Of a DNA stretch of 64,000 nucleotides, positions 43,696 through 53,915 are shown piece by piece. Every line of letters begins with the position of its first letter. Position 1 is the first letter of the stretch. Source of the DNA: Rhizobium skierniewicense (lineage in GTDB: Bacteria; Pseudomonadota; Alphaproteobacteria; Rhizobiales; Rhizobiaceae); NCBI RefSeq assembly GCF_014196515.1, contig NZ_JACIDV010000015.1, forward strand, positions 40,487 through 104,486, in the 5' to 3' direction. The notes under the pieces were generated by a model. It saw only the letters and a list, made by a program, of their open reading frames with translations, searched no databases and was not told the DNA's origin. A program made the position numbers and the translations under genes.

Positions 43696-44700
43696 TTATA
43701 CACCTTCACTTTTCGACGGGTCGGAACGGACGCGGTCGATATCGTCAATGGTCCGAATAACTGTCAGACGCGCCGTGAGTGTGGTGAGCAGCGCAATCAC
43801 CATCATGGTTGCGAAAATGCCGATATAGCCATCCATGCCAACGGAAAAGGAACCGAACAAGGCGCTCGCCTGATCGCTCTGAGGCGTTGCGAGGGAGCGG
43901 GACTGCCAAAAACCGGCAGCGAGGAAGACCGCCGCTGCCAAGGCACTCCCAGCCCCAGAACCCTTCAGGCTGATTTTCAAGAAGTGTTTTTGAAACTCCC
44001 GGGCAACGAAGCTACTCTCAGCGCCGACGAAATGCAAAACCTCGACAATGTGCCGGTTTCCCGAAAGTGCGCCACGGGTGGCAAAAACCACCGTCAAAAC
44101 CATGGCGCTGAACACCAGGATCAGCACGCCGAGCCCGATCATCACAGTCGTGTGGGCCATCGATACGAGACGATCGACCCAGGTGCGGTGATCGTCGAGA
44201 AACGCCTGAGGTATCTCCGTTTTGAGGATCGCGCGCATGGCCTCGAAATCCGGCGGATTGGTTTCATCGATCGTGATGATGACGAGACGTGGAACGGGAA
44301 GCTCCGACAGATCGAGACCCGCGCCCAGCCAAGGCTCCAGAAGGCGAGCGGTGGCCGCCTCGTCCATGACTGTTCCCTCTCGGGTACCGACGAAGCCCAG
44401 AGCCAGATTGCGGGCTTTGGTCAGGGCCGCATCCATGTCCAACCCTTCCTCGGGCTTGATCTGAATGGTGATTTCTCTTGAAATTTGGCTCTGCCAACTG
44501 GTCGCCGTGGTGCGTACCATGCTGACGGCGCCGAGCGTAAGACAAGCCAGAAACGCCATGATCGCGATGACGACGATCAGCGCATTGCCCTGAATGTTGG
44601 AGGGCGGCAGGATGGGTGCCATCGGCCGGATGCGCATCTGCGGCAGTTTCGGCGCTGGTTTTTGCGCGGGCTTGAGTGGCTTGCGCTTTATCTCATCCAT
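43696..44700 (-). CDS. ftsX: Cell division ABC transporter permease FtsX
   Basis: A 334-aa FtsX-type permease. A cytoplasmic proline/lysine-rich N-terminus is followed by the first membrane segment (about 38-58), an extracytoplasmic domain with ISREITIQIKPEEGLDMDAA and LVIITIDETNPPDFEAM, and three more membrane segments. The conserved VEVLHFVGAESSFVAREFQK (about residue 220) couples to FtsE. With FtsE it regulates periplasmic cell-wall hydrolases at division. The ATG overlaps the ftsE end by 8 bases. Confidence 0.92.
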   Translation of the reverse strand: MDEIKRKPLKPAQKPAPKLPQMRIRPMAPILPPSNIQGNALIVVIAIMAFLACLTLGAVSMVRTTATSWQSQISREITIQIKPEEGLDMDAALTKARNLALGFVGTREGTVMDEAATARLLEPWLGAGLDLSELPVPRLVIITIDETNPPDFEAMRAILKTEIPQAFLDDHRTWVDRLVSMAHTTVMIGLGVLILVFSAMVLTVVFATRGALSGNRHIVEVLHFVGAESSFVAREFQKHFLKISLKGSGAGSALAAAVFLAAGFWQSRSLATPQSDQASALFGSFSVGMDGYIGIFATMMVIALLTTLTARLTVIRTIDDIDRVRSDPSKSEGV

Positions 44701-45352
44701 AGACGTCGAGCCGCCCTTCGGTCAGGATCATGCGGCGCGCATCGACCTGATCCATCAAACCGAAATCATGGGTGGCGATGACGACCGCGGTGCCGAGCCT
44801 GTTCAATTCCATGAAGAGGTTGAGCAGGCGCTTTGCCATTGGCGGATCAACGTTACCGGTCGGCTCATCGGCGAGGAGTATTTCGGGCTGGTCCATCAGC
44901 GCGCGGGCAATCGCGGCACGCTGTTTTTCACCGCCGGACAGAATAGGCGGCAAGACGTTGATACGCTCGCCCAGTCCGACCCATTTCAACAGCTCGATCA
45001 CATCATTGCGATAGGCACTTTCCTCCTTGCCGCGCACGCGCAACGGCAGCGCGACATTCTCGTAAGTGGTGAGGTGGTCCAAAAGACGGAAGTCCTGAAA
45101 GACGATGCCGACGCGGCGGCGCAGCAGAGGGAGTTCGCTACGGGGTATGCGCGACACATCGCGGCTGAACATGCGTATGTGTCCCCGTGTCGGCTGCAGC
45201 GACATCAGCAGCAGGCGTAAAAGGGTGGTTTTGCCCGCGCCAGACGGGCCTGTCAGAAACTGGAACGATCCTTTGGGAATATTGAAGGTCATGTCCCTTA
45301 AGATTTCAGGGCCCATGCCGTATCTTAACCCGACATTTTCGAAATGGATCAA
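44693..45352 (-). CDS. ftsE: Cell division ATP-binding protein FtsE
   Basis: A 219-aa ABC ATPase. Walker A is GPSGAGKTTLLRLLL, the Q-loop IVFQDFRLLDHLTTYENVA, the signature LSGGEKQRAAIARALM, Walker B ILLADEPTGNVDP, and the switch IATHDFG. FtsE normally begins at I-H-F-E-N-V, so I choose the TTG at 45352 with GGAAG 4 bases upstream; the ATG/GTG-type extension to 45469 has no family counterpart. It powers FtsX in controlling septal wall hydrolysis. It is divergent from a membrane protein gene and followed by ftsX. Confidence 0.9.
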   Translation of the reverse strand: MIHFENVGLRYGMGPEILRDMTFNIPKGSFQFLTGPSGAGKTTLLRLLLMSLQPTRGHIRMFSRDVSRIPRSELPLLRRRVGIVFQDFRLLDHLTTYENVALPLRVRGKEESAYRNDVIELLKWVGLGERINVLPPILSGGEKQRAAIARALMDQPEILLADEPTGNVDPPMAKRLLNLFMELNRLGTAVVIATHDFGLMDQVDARRMILTEGRLDVYG

Positions 45353-45543
45353 CGAACTTCCAGTCTTTTGCTTTCGTGGTGTGCGATTCGCATCAATATC
45401 ACAGCTTTTTATATCCAACCTACGGCGTGTGGGTGGCTTGAGGAATGATCTTTGCGAAGCATTAACCAATTAAATTTACGACTGGTCAGGCTTTCATTCA
45501 ATGCCCAGTTTTATGGGGCCGAAAACCTGACCGAGGGAACTTC

Positions 45544-46218
45544 ATGGCTATGTTCCGTTCATCTCGCCGGCAAGCGGCATTCGATTTGGACCTTTTGATG
45601 CCGGAGCCGCCGCCGCGCCAAAGAGCGCGCCCACGTTCCAACACGGACATCTTAGATGCCGAGTTTGTCACGATAAAGGAAACGCCTGCACGAGACTACG
45701 GAAATGACAACCGTCGCGCTGCTTCCCACGGGAGTGTGCCGCCCTCATTTACAGCGCTGGATGCTTTGCGTTTCACGATCGAACGGATCGACAGAAAATT
45801 ATCAGGTCTCTCCGTCGATGGCTACTCTGCCATCGTCGCCGCTGCTGTGGTGGGAGTTTTCTTTCTGTCCGGCGGTTTTGCGATGATCCTTCACAAAAAT
45901 GAAGCCGTTGCGGCTGTCGTCGAGCCACTTGATATCAGCCACATCACCATCACCCCACAGGATGCAGGGGGTATGGAGGTGCTTGTCATAAACGGGATCG
46001 TTGAAAACAAAAGCGGCACGGTACAGGACATACCGGCGATCCGCGCCGATCTTTTCGTGGCCAAGGGTGAGAAGGTCGCAAGCATGCTGATCGAACCGCC
46101 GGTACTTGAAATCAAAGCAGGCGCCAGTCAGGGCTTTACGGCAAAGCTGCGCCACCCCGGTGGAAAAACACCCAAAATTACGCTTTCTTTCGCACAAACG
46201 GGTGCTTCCGAGCGTTGA
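45544..46218 (+). CDS. Membrane protein with DUF3426-like C-terminal domain
   Basis: A 224-aa protein. A polar, proline/arginine-rich N-terminus (1-85) is followed by a single membrane segment (about 97-118, AIVAAAVVGVFFLSGGFAMI) and a C-terminal beta-sandwich of the DUF3426/FxLYD type: MEVLVINGIVENKSGTVQDI, IRADLFVAKGEKVAS, and VLEIKAGASQGFTAKL. Many rhizobial relatives at this locus carry an N-terminal MJ0042 zinc ribbon; no CxxC pairs are present here. The function is unknown. GAGGG precedes the ATG. It lies between ftsE and hpt, as in related genomes. Confidence 0.65.
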   Translation: MAMFRSSRRQAAFDLDLLMPEPPPRQRARPRSNTDILDAEFVTIKETPARDYGNDNRRAASHGSVPPSFTALDALRFTIERIDRKLSGLSVDGYSAIVAAAVVGVFFLSGGFAMILHKNEAVAAVVEPLDISHITITPQDAGGMEVLVINGIVENKSGTVQDIPAIRADLFVAKGEKVASMLIEPPVLEIKAGASQGFTAKLRHPGGKTPKITLSFAQTGASER

Positions 46219-46300
46219 TTATGCTACCCGACGCCCTTCTTACTATTTCGGCTGTCCGTATCCCAATGATACTGCGCACCGGATAAGCGCAGGAGAAGAC

Positions 46301-46846
46301 ATGCCCGTCGTCCGTGGAAAAAATATCGAGCCGCTTTACACTGCCGAGCAGATTGCGGAGCGTAACCGTGATATGGCCAAGCTTATCGCAACGGGCCCCA
46401 CCAATGATCTATTGGTGATCGCTGTTCTCAAGGGCTCTTTCATTTTCGCGGCCGACCTGATCCGAGCCTTGCATGATAGCGGTTTGGCACCCGAAGTCGA
46501 GTTCATCACGCTTTCGAGCTACGGTACGGGCATGGTTTCGCAGGGTGTGCGTATCGTCAAAGACATCGACAGCGATGTGAAAGATCGCGATGTTCTGTTG
46601 ATCGATGATATTCTCGAATCCGGCCGCACTTTGCTCTTTGCCAAGGAACTGCTTTATGAGCGCGGGGCGCGCAATGTCTCGATTGCCGTGCTGCTGGACA
46701 AGAAAGTCAAGCGAAAGGAAAAGCTCGAGGCTGACTATGTCGGCTTCGAATGCCCCGATTATTTCGTTGTCGGATACGGAATGGATGTGGCCTACGCCTT
46801 CCGCGAACTGCCATTCGTCGGCGTCGTTACCGGTGATGCCGAGTAA
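46301..46846 (+). CDS. hpt: Hypoxanthine phosphoribosyltransferase
   Basis: A 181-aa type I phosphoribosyltransferase. It has VIAVLKGSFIFAADLIRAL (PPi loop), the flexible-loop SSYGTGMVSQGVRIVKD, the PRPP-binding VLLIDDILESGRTL (about residues 98-111), and the purine-site VGFECPDYFVVGYGMD near the end. It salvages hypoxanthine (and guanine) to IMP/GMP. The ATG at 46301 has AGGAG upstream and matches the family N-terminus; the open frame to 46106 overlaps the previous gene and is not used. Confidence 0.93.
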   Translation: MPVVRGKNIEPLYTAEQIAERNRDMAKLIATGPTNDLLVIAVLKGSFIFAADLIRALHDSGLAPEVEFITLSSYGTGMVSQGVRIVKDIDSDVKDRDVLLIDDILESGRTLLFAKELLYERGARNVSIAVLLDKKVKRKEKLEADYVGFECPDYFVVGYGMDVAYAFRELPFVGVVTGDAE

Positions 46847-46994
46847 GATAAACTGCTCCGTTTTGCAACGCTTGGTGGCCGACACCAGCATGGATTGTTA
46901 ACCATGCCATTCAGATGGCCACTTTCATTTACCTCTTGCAAAGGGAAATGACCGAGTTTGAGCTCGCTGGAATGAATACCAGGAGCGATGGAAA

Positions 46995-47363
46995 ATGGCA
47001 AAAATACTGATTACTGAAGACGAGGATGCATTGCGGTCTTTCGTGGCCCGCGCGCTGCGTCTGGACGGACACGAGACATTTGAAGCCGCTGATGGTGAAC
47101 AAGGCTTCGAAAAATTGAGCGAAGGCAAGTTCGACCTTCTGCTATCCGATATCCGCATGCCGGTCATGGATGGCATTGAGTTGGCGCACCGCGCCGCATC
47201 ACAATTCCCAAATCTGAAAATCCTTTTGATGACGGGTTATGCCGAGCAGCGCGAACGCGCAGATGACCTGATGGAGAAAATCATCGACGTCATTCCGAAG
47301 CCCTTCGCGCTCCCTGATATTCGCAAGGCAGTTGCACGCGCCCTGGCAGCCGTTCCGGCTTAA
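46995..47363 (+). CDS. Single-domain response regulator (CpdR-like)
   Basis: A 122-aa receiver domain with no output domain. Acidic pocket residues are in ITEDEDALRSFVARAL, the phosphoacceptor aspartate (about residue 52) in LLLSDIRMPVMDGIELA, and the conserved Thr and Lys in ILLMTGYAEQRERA and DVIPKPFALP. It resembles CpdR, which when unphosphorylated directs ClpXP to cell-cycle proteins such as CtrA or PdhS targets in alphaproteobacteria. Rhizobia encode two CpdR-like proteins, so the symbol is withheld. AGGAG lies upstream of the ATG, and a strong palindrome follows the gene. Confidence 0.78.
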   Translation: MAKILITEDEDALRSFVARALRLDGHETFEAADGEQGFEKLSEGKFDLLLSDIRMPVMDGIELAHRAASQFPNLKILLMTGYAEQRERADDLMEKIIDVIPKPFALPDIRKAVARALAAVPA

Positions 47364-47382
47364 ATCTCACAAATAGAACGAC

Positions 47383-47407
47383 ATAAGGGCGGTTCAACCG
47401 CCCTTAT
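47383..47407. terminator. Bidirectional hairpin between convergent genes
   Basis: ATAAGGGCGGTT and AACCGCCCTTAT are perfect inverted arms around a central C, giving about 11 bp of GC-rich stem. It lies between the CpdR-like gene and the convergent TIGR02302 gene. There is no long T-run, so its strength is uncertain. Confidence 0.6.
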
Positions 47408-47421
47408 CGGTGCGAATGACA

Positions 47422-50082
47422 TCACTGGATGTCCAAGAGGCGTTCCAGGTATCGGCGCTCGACTTCACCTGGCGGGTTATTGCCCAGCTTCTCGCGAATG
47501 GCCTCCAGAATCTCACGGGCCCGTTGGACATCAATTTCATCGGGAACGCGGACCTGGTTATCACCGAAGTCCGGCCCGTTGCTTTCACGCGGACGACCGA
47601 GCGGATCCCGCCCGTTCTGGCCGCCTTGACCCATCATTCCTTCCTGTCCCTGGCCGGGTTGCTGACCCTGTTGACGCATCGCCTGCATCATCTGGCCCAT
47701 CATGTCCTGAGCGCCTTGGCGTAAGGCGTTCAGCGCATTACCCTGTCCCTCGACGGCCTGCTCGCCCTGGCTGTCGCCCAGAGCCTGACCCGCGCCCTTC
47801 ATGTCTTGCTCAGCCTTGCCAAAGTTCTGGCCTGGCTCCATGCCAAGGTCGCGCAGACCCTTTTGCAACTCGCCCAGTTGCTTTCCAAGTCCATCCTGCT
47901 GCTGACGCAGGTTTTTCAACGCCTCGCGAAGCTGTTCGGCGGTCATCTGATCTGTCGGGTTTTGGCCCTGTTGCTGTTGGCCCTGCTGATTGGGTGGCTG
48001 CTGGCCGTTTTCACCCATTTGCGGATCGGCGCCCTGTTCATCCTGAGGCTGATCGCCGCGTTGAATGCGGTCGCGAAGGGCTTGGTCCAGCTTGAAGGTT
48101 TCATCCATCAGCTTTTGCTGTTGCTGCATGATCTCGCCCAGCTTGTCGATCTGCTGACGTAACTGGCTGTTTTGCTGCTGCTGTTGGCCCTGTTGTCCGC
48201 GTTGCGGACGGCCAGCCTGGAGGTTGTTCATCATGCGCTGCATCTGGGAGAGCATTTCCTGTGCCGCGTCACGGTTCCCGGAGCGCGCCAGATTTTCGAT
48301 CTGGTTCATCATATTTTCCAGATCACGCTGGCGCAGCACATTTTGTGCCTGCTGGTTCATGTTGGCCTGCGGCGCATTTTGCATGCGCTGCGCAAGTTCA
48401 CTCATGAACTCCTTCATCGCTTCGCGAAGCTCCTGCATCAGCTTGGCGATTTCCTCATCGCCTGCTTTGCGATCAATAGCCTCCGATAGCGCCTTCTGTG
48501 CGTCACGAAGCCTTTGTTCGGCCTGCGAGAGATCACCGTCTTCGATACCAAGTGCGACTTCCCACAGATAATCCGACGTGTTTTTCAACATCTCTTCGTT
48601 GCGGGCGAGCTTCATGCGCGTCTGCGCCGATTGCAGCAGAAGATAATGGGTGGTGTTGGGAATGGTTTCGTCAGGTCGCATGCCAACGGCTTCATTGAAA
48701 GCGATGGCTTTCGGCATCTGGCGCGTGTCGAGCGAAAAGATTTGTCGCTGTTCAACAATCGAGGCGGCGAGTGGCTCTGAAAAGTTCCGGCCCGGCAGAA
48801 TCATCTCCTGCGTAGGGCTACGGCCGGTCTGACCCATACCATCGGTTGCCACAAGTGTGATCCGAACCTTTTTTCCAGCCATCGGATGTTCTGTCAGATT
48901 GCGGCTGGTGACGCCTTTCATCTCACGTGGATTTTGTCGTGGCAGGTCCAGTTTGAATTCCGGCGGTGGATAAAGCGGTTTGGCGTCCGCCGCGAGGCCG
49001 ACCGGCTCGATCACCGCATGGGCTTCGCGAACGCCATAGTCGTCCTTGGCTGTAAAACCGATTTCCAATGCCCCGTTCACGGCGCGGCGCGGCATGTTGT
49101 CGAAAGCGATGGTCGGGGCTTTATCCTGGATGACGTTGAACTGCCATTGCTGGCCATTGGCCTCCACCGTGCCGCTTTCCGATATATCCATGGCGAACGT
49201 GCGCGGCGCACGCCGTGCATCGACCGCTTCCTGTTGCGTCGCGGCAACGGTCTGCGTCCCGGTCTTCTCGTCACCTTCCGGTGCGAGCGTCTTCATCTCT
49301 CCGCCAATGTCAGGCTCAAAGGTTACGGTCTCGTCGCCCTCTCCGCCGGTCATTCGAATGGTCAGTTTGGAGGCTTGCGGCATGGAAATCGCGTTCGTCG
49401 CGGTCGCATTCGTACCAGTCAGGAAAATGGGTGCGCGGCCAGTATAGGAGGGTGGGGTCACCCATGCATCGAGCCGAATATCGGGGTTGGCCGGTCCACT
49501 TTCGGGGCGATTGCGAAACGCATCGGTGATGTCGCCAGCACCATTGGAAAATGAAAAGCCGAAAGCGGCAACCAGGATCAGGGCGGGAATGGCACGCAGC
49601 GCCATCGTGTCATGGCGCGCAATGTCTGGCTGTGGAAGTCCTGCGTCCAGGGCCGCTATACGTTGCGCCATTCGCAACTGGTGTTCTTTCCAAAGCGCAC
49701 GCGCAAACGGAGTTTCGAAGGCCGGCTCGTCGTCCTGCACGCCAACCGGTTGGTGAGGCAAGCCATTGCGCGCCTCCAGCAGGCGCGAGGCCTCTTCTTT
49801 CGTCGGCCATTTCAGGCGCGCAATCGGCAGAATCGAGGTGATGAATGCAAAGATGACAACAAAGACGACGACCCAGCGCACCATGTCCGGCATGTGCCGA
49901 TAAAGGCCGAACCAGCCGAGGGCTATGAACAGCGCGGCGATGGAGAGTGGAACGAGGGTCTTGGGCACCAGACGTTCCGCCACGATGACCAGTTTTGCGA
50001 AAAGCCGTTTCGACGCAACGCGGCGTGCAAGGTCAGGCCGGCTTTCAAAACCGCCTTTTCCGCTCTGTTTCGATGTGGTCAT
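47422..50082 (-). CDS. TIGR02302/DUF4175 family membrane protein
   Basis: An 886-aa protein. Two membrane segments lie near the N-terminus (about 40-90), followed by another segment (AIPALILVAAFGFSFSNG) and a long periplasmic part with DIRLDAWVTPPSYTGRAPIF and beta-rich repeats. A helical region (about 530-640) precedes a strongly Gln/Gly/Met-rich low-complexity zone (about 660-830) and a conserved end PDEIDVQRAREILEAIREKL. The family is restricted to alphaproteobacteria and has no assigned function; an envelope role is likely. The ATG at 50082 has GGGAG upstream, preferred over a GTG at 50121. It lies downstream of lysA in the same direction. Confidence 0.85.
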   Translation of the reverse strand: MTTSKQSGKGGFESRPDLARRVASKRLFAKLVIVAERLVPKTLVPLSIAALFIALGWFGLYRHMPDMVRWVVVFVVIFAFITSILPIARLKWPTKEEASRLLEARNGLPHQPVGVQDDEPAFETPFARALWKEHQLRMAQRIAALDAGLPQPDIARHDTMALRAIPALILVAAFGFSFSNGAGDITDAFRNRPESGPANPDIRLDAWVTPPSYTGRAPIFLTGTNATATNAISMPQASKLTIRMTGGEGDETVTFEPDIGGEMKTLAPEGDEKTGTQTVAATQQEAVDARRAPRTFAMDISESGTVEANGQQWQFNVIQDKAPTIAFDNMPRRAVNGALEIGFTAKDDYGVREAHAVIEPVGLAADAKPLYPPPEFKLDLPRQNPREMKGVTSRNLTEHPMAGKKVRITLVATDGMGQTGRSPTQEMILPGRNFSEPLAASIVEQRQIFSLDTRQMPKAIAFNEAVGMRPDETIPNTTHYLLLQSAQTRMKLARNEEMLKNTSDYLWEVALGIEDGDLSQAEQRLRDAQKALSEAIDRKAGDEEIAKLMQELREAMKEFMSELAQRMQNAPQANMNQQAQNVLRQRDLENMMNQIENLARSGNRDAAQEMLSQMQRMMNNLQAGRPQRGQQGQQQQQNSQLRQQIDKLGEIMQQQQKLMDETFKLDQALRDRIQRGDQPQDEQGADPQMGENGQQPPNQQGQQQQGQNPTDQMTAEQLREALKNLRQQQDGLGKQLGELQKGLRDLGMEPGQNFGKAEQDMKGAGQALGDSQGEQAVEGQGNALNALRQGAQDMMGQMMQAMRQQGQQPGQGQEGMMGQGGQNGRDPLGRPRESNGPDFGDNQVRVPDEIDVQRAREILEAIREKLGNNPPGEVERRYLERLLDIQ

Positions 50083-50237
50083 CAATCCGTTCTCCCGGTT
50101 CTGGCCACCCGATTTCACCACGTTTCAAATGGCAAAACAAATCCGTGCAACGATAGTGAAGATAACACTCTTTATGGCGAAGACGAGGGGAAGGGAGCGC
50201 TAACTCCTGTTTTTCGGGTTCATTCGCTCAATTGTGA

Positions 50238-51506
50238 TCACGCAAGCCAAGCTGGCACAGAATCGAGTGCGATCAATTCCTCGTATGTGCTGCGTGGGCG
50301 GATGACATGAAATTCTGTGCCCTTTACCAGCACTTCAGGGACCAGAAGCCTTGAATTGTATGTTCCGGCCTGCACCGCACCATAGGCACCTGCGGAACTG
50401 ACGGCAATCAAGTCGCCGGGTTCAGGTGCTGCCATCTCGCGGTCTAGCGCCAGATAATCGCCTGTTTCGCAGACGGGTCCGACGATATCTGCCTTGATCC
50501 GAGGCGCATCTGGCACAGGCTGAACGACGGGCCGGATGCCGTGATAGGCTTCATAAAGGGTTGGGCGAATGAGGTCATTCATCGCACCATCGACGATCAC
50601 GAATGTCTTTTCACCGCCGTCCTTCACATAGATGACCTCCGTCACCAGAATGCCCGCATTGCCGACGATCAGACGACCAGGCTCGGTAATGATCTTGCAG
50701 TCCAGACTCTTGAGTTCGTTCTTGACGATATAGGCATAGGCATCCGGTAGCGGGGGCGGATTGTTGTCTTCGCGGTAGGGAATGCCCAAACCGCCGCCGA
50801 TATCAACGTGGCTGATCGTATGGCCATCGCCGCGAAGCGATTCCACTAGCGTACGCAGCAGGCGGAATGCAGATTCGAATGGCTGCAATTCGGTGATCTG
50901 GCTGCCGATATGCATGTCGATGCCGCTGACGACGATGCCCGGTAAGGTGGCCGCATGGGCATAGACGGCGCGCGCGCGCTCATAGGGAATGCCGAACTTG
51001 TTTTCTTTTTTGCCCGTCGAAATCTTGGCATGGGTCCCCGCGTCGACGTCGGGATTGATGCGAAAGGAGACATGCGCCTTTCTGCCAGCCTTGAGGGCCC
51101 GCAAGTTCAGGACTTCCAGCTCGGGTTCGGATTCGATGTTGAAGCAATAGATGCCCGCCTCAAGCGCCAGATCGATTTCCGCGACGGTCTTCCCAACGCC
51201 AGAAAACATGATGCGGTTGGCCGGAATGCCGGCTGCCAGTGCGCGGCGCAGTTCACCACCCGACACGACATCGACACCAGCGCCGAGCTTTGCCAGGGTT
51301 TTCAAGACGGCCTGATTGGAATTTGCCTTCATTGCATAGCAAACCATCGCATCGACATCGGCAAAAGCCTCGGAAAACACCTTGTAGTGCCGTTCCAGCG
51401 TCGCCGTGGAATAGACATAGAATGGCGTACCGACGACCTTGGCGATTTCAGGCACGGGGACGTTTTCGGCGTGAAGCACGCCGTCGATGTAGTGAAAATG
51501 GTTCAC
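50238..51506 (-). CDS. lysA: Diaminopimelate decarboxylase
   Basis: A 422-aa fold-type III PLP enzyme. The PLP lysine is in VCYAMKANSNQAVLK (about residue 59). HVSFRINPDVDAGTHAKIST, GIDMHIGSQITEL, HVDIGGGLGIPY and ITEPGRLIVGNAGILV follow, with the substrate cysteine in VGPVCETGDYLALDR (about residue 345). It decarboxylates meso-diaminopimelate to lysine. The start codon is GTG at 51506, with AAGG upstream. It is the last gene of argH-lptM-lysA, a conserved rhizobial order. Confidence 0.95.
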   Translation of the reverse strand: MNHFHYIDGVLHAENVPVPEIAKVVGTPFYVYSTATLERHYKVFSEAFADVDAMVCYAMKANSNQAVLKTLAKLGAGVDVVSGGELRRALAAGIPANRIMFSGVGKTVAEIDLALEAGIYCFNIESEPELEVLNLRALKAGRKAHVSFRINPDVDAGTHAKISTGKKENKFGIPYERARAVYAHAATLPGIVVSGIDMHIGSQITELQPFESAFRLLRTLVESLRGDGHTISHVDIGGGLGIPYREDNNPPPLPDAYAYIVKNELKSLDCKIITEPGRLIVGNAGILVTEVIYVKDGGEKTFVIVDGAMNDLIRPTLYEAYHGIRPVVQPVPDAPRIKADIVGPVCETGDYLALDREMAAPEPGDLIAVSSAGAYGAVQAGTYNSRLLVPEVLVKGTEFHVIRPRSTYEELIALDSVPAWLA

Positions 51507-51517
51507 GTCGCTGGACC

Positions 51518-51715
51518 TTAAAGGAGCTTATCGAGAATAAATGGCCGTTCGGGTGTTGGCTGTACCTTCCCCTCTGTCGAGCGCAGATTACGCTGTTCTT
51601 TCGGCGTGCTCGGCGGATCAATATCGCCTTTGCGGCCGCATCCGGAAACAGCAAGGCCGACAGCAAGCGTGACGACGACGGGAACGATGAAATTGCGCAA
51701 GGTTTTTGAAAGCAT
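51518..51715 (-). CDS. lptM: Small lipoprotein (LptM-like)
   Basis: A 65-aa lipoprotein. The start at 51715 (MLSKTLRNFIVPVVVTLAVG) gives a lipoprotein signal peptide with lipobox LAVSGC (Cys near residue 24), followed by GRKGDIDPPSTP, the short proline-containing motif of the LptM/YifL family. LptM helps the LPS translocon LptD mature. A small lipoprotein between argH and lysA is standard in this group. The frame open to 51829 is not needed. lysA starts 11 bases after its stop. Confidence 0.85.
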   Translation of the reverse strand: MLSKTLRNFIVPVVVTLAVGLAVSGCGRKGDIDPPSTPKEQRNLRSTEGKVQPTPERPFILDKLL

Positions 51716-51810
51716 GGGCCTGTCCAAAGGAAATCTCTGCATTCCTGATAGCGAAAAACAGGGCGCTTGTGCACCCTGTTTCTTGTGATGCCGACGTAAC
51801 GTCGGATTGA

Positions 51811-53211
<1,401 letters not shown>

Positions 53212-53235
53212 GTTTTGCCTGCCCTGGAGTATTCA

Positions 53236-53904
53236 ATGACAGAAAAAAGGCCTTTCAGGCTCCCTTCCGCCAAACTTGTTGCAATTGCTGCCGTTGCCGG
53301 CATCGTCTGCGGCGCGGGCGTGATGATGTTCAGGCTTATTGGGTCTGAAGGTCAGGTTCAAGGGCAAGTCGCAGCGCAATCGGGTTTATGTGAGGGTGCG
53401 GCAAAGCGGATCGCGTCTTTGAAACCGTTTTTGAAGGGTCAGGTCGCGGCCATGTCGGCTGCCGAGCGCCCGCGTGTCATCCCCTTGTCCTTCAAGGGGC
53501 CTGATGGTGCGGCGATGACGGAAGGCGACCTCAAAGGCAAGACGGTTCTTCTCAACCTGTGGGCCACATGGTGCGTGCCGTGTCGGGAAGAAATGCCCGC
53601 GCTCAACGCGCTCGAAAAGGAAAAAGGTGCCGGCAATTTCGAGGTTGTGACGATCAACATCGATGCGGGTGAGGATGAAAAGCCCAAGGCCTTCATGAGT
53701 GAATACGGCATCGATTCCCTCAAGCTGTATCGCGACAGTTCGATGGGCGTCTTCAACGCGTTGAAAAAGGAAGGCCTCGCATTCGGCCTTCCCGCAACCT
53801 TGCTCATCGATGATCAGGGTTGCTTGCTTGGGTCCATGAACGGTCCGGCAGCGTGGGACAGTGAGGATGCCAAGGCTCTGGCGGAATTTGCCAAGGCAAA
53901 ATGA
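53236..53904 (+). CDS. tlpA: TlpA-family thiol:disulfide interchange protein
   Basis: A 222-aa membrane-anchored periplasmic thioredoxin. The start at 53236 has GGAG upstream. One N-terminal membrane anchor (about residues 14-35) is followed by a linker and a thioredoxin fold with the active site LWATWCVPCREEMP (about residue 115), VTINIDAGEDEKP, and the cis-proline region LAFGLPATLLIDDQG. In Bradyrhizobium TlpA reduces Cys residues for cytochrome oxidase copper-site assembly. The position divergent from argH is conserved among rhizobia. Confidence 0.88.
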   Translation: MTEKRPFRLPSAKLVAIAAVAGIVCGAGVMMFRLIGSEGQVQGQVAAQSGLCEGAAKRIASLKPFLKGQVAAMSAAERPRVIPLSFKGPDGAAMTEGDLKGKTVLLNLWATWCVPCREEMPALNALEKEKGAGNFEVVTINIDAGEDEKPKAFMSEYGIDSLKLYRDSSMGVFNALKKEGLAFGLPATLLIDDQGCLLGSMNGPAAWDSEDAKALAEFAKAK

Positions 53905-53915
53905 CGTTTTGACGT

